Shown here: positions 56,373 to 64,000 of the stretch, piece after piece | Layout of the letters: every line of letters begins with the position of its first letter | Numbering within the stretch: position 1 is the first letter of the stretch | Assembly (NCBI GenBank): GCA_027922465.2 | Contig: BQMF02000416.1 | Coordinates: forward strand, 248,001-312,000 | From: Turritopsis dohrnii | Taxonomy: Eukaryota > Cnidaria > Hydrozoa > Anthoathecata > Oceaniidae | Direction of reading: 5' to 3' | Length of the DNA: 64,000 nucleotides | Translations under genes and position numbers: made by a program | Notes under the pieces: model-generated | What the model was told of the DNA's origin: nothing | Databases searched by the model: none | The model's input: the letters and a program-made list of their open reading frames with translations, nothing else

Positions 56373-57104
56373 ATCAAAGCTGTCCCTTCTCGGCTTCCGT
56401 AGGAAACGGTTTTACTTCGTTTCTTATATTTTTAGAAGACGTTTGTTTTTTTTTCTTTTCGGTCTTACATAGCTTTCTTTTTATAAAAAAAAAATTCTGA
56501 TATAAAAAAAACATAGTTTCACGTATTGTGCATATTTCTGTTGTTTGTATCAAATAGTTTTTTTGGTGGTTTTAGTTAAGCCCTGTTTACACTTTTTCAA
56601 ATGAAAATTGCCGTTAATTAAGCCTAGGAGATAAACAAAAGTCGGCAAAGCTTCATGGGGCTTTCAGACGGATTAATTCAGAATCTATTTCGTTTTGTAC
56701 ATTGCGAGATGAAATGCTGCTACCGTTTTGTGCCCTATGGATCTTGTTACTACTTTAAACGGTAAAAACAATTTGTATTCGTCAGAAATATTAGTAATTT
56801 TAATTTGGAGAGGGTGGTTAGTTCGAATCCTGGACAAAGCATCTGAAGCTTGCTCCACTGAACTATAGACTGGTAAATTGTGGAGTTTGTGGCATATTTA
56901 GAGGTATTACATTGTGGTCTAGTGAGTAAACCTGAGGAGGTTCCCCTTGTGTTATGAAAATCTGGATATTTTCTTAAGTTGTAAGCATTATATATAAGCA
57001 TTATAATTTGAAAAGGTTATCAATCTCAGACACTGCTTTTGAAGTTTAAGAATCCTTGAGTCAAAAAATGAGTAATAGAAAAGGCCGTTTGTTTTTCGAA
57101 GGTG

Positions 57105-57765
57105 ATTGTCTATAATGAACTCCTAGATACTTGACAGCATTAGTAAAAGACAACAGTTTGCCATTTAAGTTCAGCCGAACAATGTGATTGATTACTTTGT
57201 GATCATTATGAAAAAGAAGAACTTCAGTTTGGAAACATTGAGAAAAATCTTATTTGCACAAAGCCATTTGAATAGCCATTTCAGGTGAATGTTTCTCTAT
57301 CAGTTTAAGAGAAGAATTAGAATAAAATAAACAAGTGCCATCAGCAACCAAAGTAGCTTCAAAGAACAGTAGGGCATTTGGAAGGTCATTAATGTATATA
57401 ATGAATAATAAGGGTCCTAATACGGATCCTTGAGGAACGCCATGAAAAACTTGTCTAAAACCAGATTTTTTACCATTTATGCTGACATATTGCTTTCTGC
57501 CTGTTAAGTAGGATCTAAAGTATTGCTTGCACTTGCGGCTAATACTATAACGTTCAAGTTTACGTAGAGGGTTATGTAGAGGGATGTTATGATCTACAGT
57601 ATCAAATGCTTTTCGTAGGTCCATGAATAAACCACACCAAAATTGTGCATTATCTAGAGCTTTCCTGATCTTTCCAGTTGTTAAAGTAGCTAATTAGTGT
57701 ATGGTTTGTAGAATGAGATTTTCTGAATCCAAATTGTCTATTAAAGAAGAGATTATGCTTTAATA
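57105..57765 (-). pseudogene. LINE reverse transcriptase fragment, catalytic box mutated
   Basis: Minus-strand frames carry QFGFRKSHSTNHTL (about 57700-57745), FMDLRKAFDTVDHN, GVPQGSVLGPLLFIIYIND, and LVADGTCLF where a catalytic YADD box is expected (second Asp is Gly). Further on, KVLLFHNDHKVINH and TNAVKYLGVHYRQ continue the RT tail. Frame changes separate the parts. A dead copy of a different LINE from the one at 36132-38683. Confidence 0.8.
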
Positions 57766-58217
57766 CCGTCATACCGTCACAATTTTGGGTCAAATACCGT
57801 CATACCGTCTAAAAAGGAAGCCTAATACCGATACCGGCTCTTTTATTGAGCCAATTATTCAAAAAAACTATTGAGACAGGTTCATACTCTAATGTATTTG
57901 GATCCCGTTGCTCAAAGGGTTGCGAAACCACTTAATATTCTAGTTAAAATATTAAAGAACAAAAACCTGAAAACGTAATTTTGCTTCGTTGTACTGCGTT
58001 CTTGTTAAGTTCGCTAAGAAGTAATCAATATCCTAACAACAATTTATTCCAGATATATACAAAACAAACAAATAATTCTTGAAAATCAATATACCATTAA
58101 ATTGTTAAATGTGATACTAAAAAATATAGAATCAATTTAAAGCTTTGAAACTATTACTATAAACAAACATTAGTGATGCACACTGCAGAAAGGCTATCGT
58201 CGTATGATTTGATGATA

Positions 58218-58926
58218 CAGTGGAATCTGTCTAAGGCGGACACCATTGCTTCCAAAAAATAGTGTCCGCTTTAACAAGATGTCCGCCTTATAGAGATTAT
58301 GCCAAAAATTTAATTTTGAACTGGATTTTGACCAAGAAGTGTTTTTAATGCCGTATTTACCAATACTGATTTGAGACTTACAAACGTTGACAAGCTCTGA
58401 CTAAAATAGTATTTGATCGAGGACTGCTTCCGTTTCTTCAGTTGGAGGTGATCGATCTTTTTTGTGATGGTGGACAGCTTGTCAAGCATCGCGATTATCT
58501 CTTTCAGAATCATGCTTTCTTGTGCCGGTCCCTCAATTTCGCCATTGCTCTCGTCACTGTCGGAATTTTCTTCGCCTGCCAGATAACTTTCACAATGCTC
58601 GATTTCTTTGATGCTACCTTCTCCAGCTCGAACTCGCCAATTGATCTCAATTTCATTGAAATTTGGCTCAGATCCTTCTTGGACGTTTTTGTTGAAATCA
58701 GCATATTTTAAAATTGTTGTCAATTTATTTTTGCAAGCGTCCGCCTTATAGAGAGTGCTTCCAAAGGAAATGTTCATTTGGTGCAAAAAACAAGTGTCAG
58801 CTTTAGGATTGTCCGCTTTATAAAGATTTTTCTAAGAGAGTTTGACCTAAAATCAATCTGTTCCGACCAACACTGATATTCTAACAAGATATCTTAACAA
58901 GATATCCGCTTTAGACAGATTCCACT
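58218..58926. mobile_element. pogo/Tigger-type element, 709 bp
   Basis: Ends cagtggaatctgtctaaggc and the reverse complement of ccgctttagacagattccactg. TA on both sides (58216-58217, 58927-58928). Subterminal gtccgcctta motifs repeat several times near both ends, as usual in this group. It is internally deleted and carries only one transposase-derived region. Confidence 0.88.
58310..58786 (-). CDS. C-terminal region of a pogo/Tigger-like transposase
   Basis: 158 residues inside the TIR element, beginning MHQMNISFGSTLYKADACKN. Contains an acidic Glu/Asp/Ser-rich block (EENSDSDESNGEIEGP) and a Lys-rich tail, the typical end of pogo-group transposases after the DDE core, which is absent. Whether it is translated is unknown. 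The assignment rests mostly on the enclosing TIRs. Confidence 0.5.
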   Translation of the reverse strand: MHQMNISFGSTLYKADACKNKLTTILKYADFNKNVQEGSEPNFNEIEINWRVRAGEGSIKEIEHCESYLAGEENSDSDESNGEIEGPAQESMILKEIIAMLDKLSTITKKIDHLQLKKRKQSSIKYYFSQSLSTFVSLKSVLVNTALKTLLGQNPVQN

Positions 58927-59032
58927 GTAGTTATTAATTTTCACTCAAATTTAATCGGATTTTAAAAGGAAAGTCCCCTCCATGGATTTCAAAGTGAGGG
59001 GGCTAAAAAATTCATAATTTGCCCACGTAAGT

Positions 59033-59058
59033 AGCCCTAACCCTAACCCTAACCCTTA
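59033..59058. repeat. Interstitial telomere-type repeat (CCCTAA)n
   Basis: Three to four CCCTAA units followed by a degenerate cccttacc. Confidence 0.95.
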
Positions 59059-59189
59059 CCATAAATTGGATGGGGGCAATTTTCCGTTAATTATAGACGT
59101 TAAGATATTTGCTAGCTCAAAAACATTCCATCGTTAGTAACAACTTCAGGAGATGTGAGACCAGTGACATAATCTTCGAAGTTAGGAAT

Positions 59190-61525
59190 TTTATTGTTAT
59201 TATTATTATTATTGTTATTATTATTATTAATTTATTTGGTAAAGAAGGTCGAGAGCTATATACAAATCATATATAAGATATACATGTATATACAATTAAT
59301 ATATATAAGGCAGTGAATCACTGATGTGGACCTACTAGATAAATAAACAAAAAAGTAAAAAAAAAAACACAAGATTACAGAAGACTTAGATTAAATTTGG
59401 GCAATTTGGAAAAATTAGACTTGAGAGCTAGCAAATTGAATTTTGGAATCTAAAATTTAAAAAGAAAAAAAACTGTGGGATAAAATATCATAAAAATATA
59501 GAATACTAAATAAAATGTGTTTGAATTAAATTGGGAAAGTGGTGTAGGCAAAACTAGAATTGAGACTAAAAGGCAAAATAGTGCACAAGGGAAATCACAA
59601 GATGAGCCAAAAAGGACTAGGAGAAATACACTTGGCCCGAAAATAAGAACCCATGGTACAAAGTAAGACTGGATTAATTTGGCTGAGAATTAAAAACTGA
59701 GGAATTAAAACTTGAAGTGGAACAAAAAGGAAAATACTGTAGAAAAGTGTATAAATTAAGTACTTTTTTAATAATAAATGTAATCTCTATAATATATGGC
59801 TCTTCCAGTAATTTTAAAGTTTATTTTGTCGATAGCATCAGAGTTTTTCAACGCTTGTTTATAGGCATTGTACGAGTTTTTCTCCCTGATCGAATTTGGA
59901 ATATTATTCCAGACAATTGGTACTCTATATTGAAATGATCGTTTATGGTCCACATACTTGAATGATGGAAGATCGATTTTGAGGGCATTTCTGTTTCCAC
60001 GTGAGGTTGATTTTTTGATAAGATCTGTTAGCAGTGGTGAAGAAAGACCATTATAAATTTTGTATGCTTTGCAAGCGATGCTTCTTTTATAGTAGTTAAT
60101 AATGGGTTGCCACTTTACTGTACTGAGGACAGCAGAATCTGGGACAGATTTTCTCACACGATTGATAAATCGAGCAGCTCTGATATGGCCTTTGTCGATG
60201 TTAGACATGAGTGAGGGTGCGCAATTTCCCCATATGAGATTACCATATAGAATTGATGGTAAGATTCCTTGGAAATAGATTGTTGATAATGTGGATTTCG
60301 GAATTCCCCTCATTTGATAAAGTTTTTTTTACCTTGACACTAAATCTTTTTGAAACTTTTTGGACGTGGTGTCCCATTTCAGTTCATCATCAATTGTTAT
60401 ACCCAGGCATTTGGTCGATTTCACGGTGTCAACACTTTTACCAGATATTTTAATGTTCATAAGAGGGCCAATAAAACGATTTTTCGATAAAATTATGACT
60501 TTGCATTTATCGGGATGGATTGTCAAAGAGTTTCGTTTGGAATATGACTCAAGTTGACCAGCGCATTTCTTTAAGTTCATCATGACACTATCAACTGAGG
60601 GACCGGTGATGTGCGTTGTCGAGTTGTCGGCAAGTTGGTCTAAGTCACAGTCCACATTTTCCTCCATATCGTTTACATTTAAGGAGAAGCTTGGTGGACC
60701 AATCAGAGAACCTTGTGGTTCTCAAAATTCTATCTTTGCAAGGTTTGATTTAGTTCCATTTAAGACTGTAAATTGTTTACGATCTGACAGGTAACTTTCA
60801 AGGTATGCTAGAAATTCACCCGAAAAACCACAAGCACTAAGTTTCTTTATGAGGATGGGGTGTGAAACGGTGTCGAACGCTTTACGAAAATCTATGAATA
60901 ATACAGCCACGGTTTTGCCAGAATCGATTTCGCCACGGTTTCGCCACTTTTCAGTCATATACCTTCATATCTTCAGTTGATCGTTGAGGGCGAAATCTCC
61001 ATTGGTGTTCCGTTTGCAAGTTATGTTCTCTTAAATGGCTGTTCAATTGAGAACATACGAGGTGTTCAACGATTTGGCTTGGTATGGAGAGCAGGGAGAT
61101 TGGTCGATAGTTTGAGCAATCAGATTTCGAGCCATTTTTAAATATTGCAGAAATTTTTGAAACTTTCCATTTTGAAGGGAATTTTCCTGTGGATAAGCTG
61201 CGCCTGACAACATTTTCTAGTCCGACGATTGCACTTTCACTATCAAGATTTAAGTCTTTTGCTGTTATATTGTCTGGGCCACATGCTTTGCCAATTTTAA
61301 CTGCAGCTTTGAATGACTTTCTGAGTAACTCGGTAGATAGTTGAATTTTACTAGTGGTTGGATTGACTCGATAGATGTAAGAATTCAAGGTACCATCAGC
61401 ATCCACTTCCGGTGGAGTTGCCAATTTTTTGCCAATGTAGGCGAAAAAAGTGTTCATGGTGTTGGCTTTTTCAACTTCATTTGTGACAGTCTTATTTTCA
61501 TATTTTAATGGGCCGATATAACAAT
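59190..61525 (-). mobile_element. 5'-truncated LINE with degenerate RT
   Basis: Minus-strand coding blocks run from 61525: GKACGPDNITAKDLNLDSES, NYRPISLLSIPSQIVEHL, LFIDFRKAFDTVSHPI, then a damaged catalytic box reading QLADNSTTH (YADD-type box with the second Asp replaced by Asn and Tyr by Leu), TIHPDKCKVIIL, KCLGITIDDELKWD, and a long C-terminal region (59768-60313) with ILPSILYGNLIWGN and VPIVWNNIP. Frame changes lie near 60960, 60720 and 60320. The 3' end has an (ATT)n tail at about 59193-59228. The palm damage means it cannot move itself. It abuts the BEL/Pao fragment. Confidence 0.88.
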
Positions 61526-62142
61526 CCATTAGGCGAAGTTTTTATATCGCTAATCACCTCAAAATCACGTGTAACGCCGATTAAGCCACGAACGATGCCG
61601 CGTCTGGAATTGATGGGAGCTGTCCTACTTGCGAAGATGATGGAGACTGTTCAAAAGGAACTTTCAAACATTGAGATTGATTCTGTAACCCCATGGATTG
61701 ACAACACAATTGCTTATTTTTGGATTGTAAACAAGAAGATTTACAAGCGCTTCATTCAAGACCGAGTTGATAAAGTCCTGAAAGTTTTGCCTGCTGAAAG
61801 CTATAAACTTGTATCATCAGAGAACAATCCTGTTGATATCACTACAAGAGGCTTATCATCGACTGATTTGGCATCGAGTTACCTATGGTTCCATGGTCCA
61901 GAGTTTTTCAATTTACCAAAGGAACATTGGCCAGTCGTTGAAGCAGAATTGACAAAGGAAGTTGAAGCTATAATAAAGAAGAACACAAATACTTTCCTTA
62001 ACAACACAAAGAGAATAAACAAATTACAAAACATAATAAAAGTAGAAAAATTTAATTCCTTTGCTAAGTTAACAAAGATAACTGCTTATGTCTTACTGTT
62101 TGTCAATAAATTGAAAAAGAAAATATTACTGATCTTAAAAAC

Positions 62143-62382
62143 CCTGACGCAGAATTTAATGTAAGCCGACACAATGGGTTAACTACGCTTCCTGTCGCAA
62201 ACTATACTGTAAGCCGACAATCTGATTTTAGTCAAAACCCTGTCGCAGACTATACTGTAAGTCGACTATCTGATGTTAGTATGAACCCTGTTGCAGACTA
62301 TACTGTAAGTCGACAGTTTAAACCACTCGCCGAACCGTACGTCGCAAACTATACCGTAAGTCGACAATCAACAAGCTTAACA
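62143..62382 (+). repeat. 48-bp tandem repeat coding 16-residue units
   Basis: Five in-frame units based on PVADYTVSRQSDxSxN. The central units (62184-62330) are most alike; the first and last are diverged. It lies inside pol between ribonuclease H and integrase. Confidence 0.9.
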
Positions 62383-63559
62383 AGTACGGTAAAGCCATGG
62401 AAAAAATACAGTTTGCGAAGCAGGAACAAACAAAGTAAGGAAACAATAAACGAAGAAGAAATAGAACTAACGAATAACAATGAAAAACATAACACAATTG
62501 ATATTGTTGGTAATGAAGATACTTGTCTGAATGAAGAAATTGTCACTGAAGACACTGATTTGGAAAATGTTGTCACTGAAGAAAAGAAGACAGATATTGA
62601 TGGCAATTTGGATTCTCTTGATGACTTCCATTTATTGGAATACCGTGTAAAAACACTATGGATCGAAGAACTTCAATCAGATTTTGCAGAAGATGACAAG
62701 TATTGACAAGTAATGTGAAAACCACATTAACTCTTCTACGTACCAAGTTTTGGATACCTCGCGGACGATAAATTGTTAAATCATTGTTACACCGTTGCTT
62801 CATCTGCAAATTCTTTGCAAGCAAACCGCTTTGTTATCCTGACCAGCCTGCCTTACCAAAGGAACGTGTTACGCTGAGACACCCTTATCACGATGCAGGA
62901 GTTGACTATCTGTACTACATATGAAAAAAGCCTGGGTGTGTTTATTCACTTGCTGCTCCACCAGAGGAATACATTTAGAACTCGTAACTGACAACACAAG
63001 TGCTGCCTTCATTTGTGCATATCGTCGATTCACAAGTCGCAGAGGCATCCCTTCAAAGATCATCTCTGATAACGGTAGCAACTTTTCCAGCGAAGAGACT
63101 CGAGACTTTATTAAGAACATTCGTGATGCGACTTCCGGATCCAGACCCAACCACCTGTTGTATGGTCGTCGCTTGATTAAGCAGGAACTTACTTCGCGAA
63201 CAGAAGTTAGTTTGGAGAAACGTTACATGTACGTAGAACAGCTGCTGAAACACTTTTGGAACCGTTGGAATTCTGAGTACCTTGTTGAGCTCCGAGAAAG
63301 ACACTTTCATCAAATTCAACGTAACAAAGTCTCAAAAGTCAATGCGGGTGATTTGGTACTTGTTATGGACAACAAATTACCACGCTCTCAATGAAAATTA
63401 GCAGTCGTCGATGAAGTTTATTCTTCTAAAGACGGTTTAACCAGATCTTGTCGGGTCAGAACAAAGAACGGTTTACTCAAACGAACTCTGAACAATTTAT
63501 GTCCTCTGGAAACACATATTGATTAAAGTTTTTTGAACAAAAGGACTTCATGTATTTAT

Positions 63560-63590
63560 TTAGGGGGGGGGGGGGGGGGGGGAGGGGGGC
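63560..63590. other. Poly-G purine tract, probable BEL polypurine tract
   Basis: tttaggggg... then agggggg directly before the LTR start; position and purine content fit plus-strand priming. Confidence 0.75.
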
Positions 63591-64000
63591 TGTGTGGAAT
63601 ATTTCCGAATGGCGGTGGCGTCCATTTGTAGATATCTCATATGCCTTCTTATAAATATCTCATATGCTTTCTTACTTACCTGTATTATACGGAACCAAAG
63701 TTCAACAATGGTATCTTACGAATAATACAGTCCACCGACTCAACTGTCTGATCCCACAAAGTGATCATCGAGACAGAGAGAAAATGTGCTCAACAGCCAC
63801 ACCAGTTTACCAAAACTTTTTCAGAGATTAGAAATATTTTCCTCCTATATCAATTATAAACATAATTTCGAAGATAATATATCAACAACTTCATAGCAAG
63901 TACAGTACCTTAAGGGGACAAACTGTTTGGGGAAGAAATTGTTTGGGGAATATATTTTTGCGGATAAATGACCCAAAAAGACTATAATCAGGGAAAAAAA
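63591..64000 (+). repeat. Start of BEL/Pao 3' LTR (cut by window edge)
   Basis: Begins TGTGTGGAATATTTCC immediately after the purine tract; TGT-GGAATATT is the usual BEL-type LTR start. The end and target duplication lie beyond the window. Confidence 0.7.

Larger units (their letters stand above)
61526..63590 (+). pseudogene. BEL/Pao retrotransposon pol, 3' half, degenerate
   Basis: From 61526 the frame reads FISLITSKSRVTPIKPRTMP, LELMGAVLLAKMMETV and SVTPWIDNTIAYFWI, the ribonuclease H region of BEL/Pao pol, then VSSENNPVDITTRGL. The frame shifts at about 62140 into a tandem repeat block (62143-62382), an acidic linker (62400-62706), and the integrase: CSTRGIHLELVTDNTSAAF, RGIPSKIISDNGSNF (catalytic Asp), then RPNHLLYGRRL. 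The stretch between SNFSSEETRDF and the C-terminal part is shortened, losing the catalytic Glu region. Protease and RT are not in the window. Confidence 0.85.

Noticed and set aside
59033..59058. Chromosome end
   Set aside because: Only three or four units, followed by normal sequence and elements on both sides.
1..64000. CRISPR array or bacterial operon
   Set aside because: No direct-repeat/spacer structure was found; introns and eukaryotic elements dominate.

Overview
The window is AT-rich DNA from an animal genome, most likely an invertebrate. Three things point that way: GT-AG introns, a short TTAGGG-type repeat, and a mix of Polinton, DIRS-like, BEL/Pao, LINE, mariner, pogo and hAT-like elements. 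Several protein families look like those I associate with cnidarians and some molluscs, but the sequence does not prove the species. Nearly everything is mobile DNA. Only two loci look like ordinary host genes: a spliced minus-strand coding region near the left edge (about 497-1755) and a two-exon plus-strand gene of 1145 residues (43942-47598).

The centrepiece is a Polinton/Maverick element at 10786-26339. It is bounded by 520 and 505 bp inverted repeats, each holding a 73-nt tRNA-like sequence. Inside are a protein-primed family B polymerase (broken, with the palm core deleted), an apparently intact DD35E integrase, a packaging ATPase with one frameshift, an intact major capsid protein, an intact minor capsid candidate, and about eight small conserved Polinton genes. 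Many of the small genes carry one stop or frameshift. No protease was found. A 2.6 kb hAT-like element (14801-17444), which itself carries a MITE, splits one small gene.

Left flank (1-10785): the spliced gene, a MITE, a LINE 3' fragment, and a decayed middle fragment of a multi-copy cysteine-rich protein family (6190-7005). Right flank (26340-43900): LINE remnants, a mariner-type MITE, a long-armed inverted repeat pair, a DIRS-like element interrupted by a LINE, and a tRNA-derived SINE.

At 49473-52704 lies a 3.2 kb element with about 230 bp inverted repeats, a 3-bp target duplication, and uninterrupted copies of its target repeat nearby. It encodes a spliced protein with zinc-knuckle-like modules and a tesmin/TSO1-type CXC domain, from the same family as the 6.2 kb fragment. 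It is the best candidate here for a poorly described mobile system. The right end (57100-64000) holds a pogo derivative, LINE fragments with mutated catalytic motifs, and the 3' half of a BEL/Pao retrotransposon with a tandem 16-residue repeat, a poly-G tract and the start of its 3' LTR.
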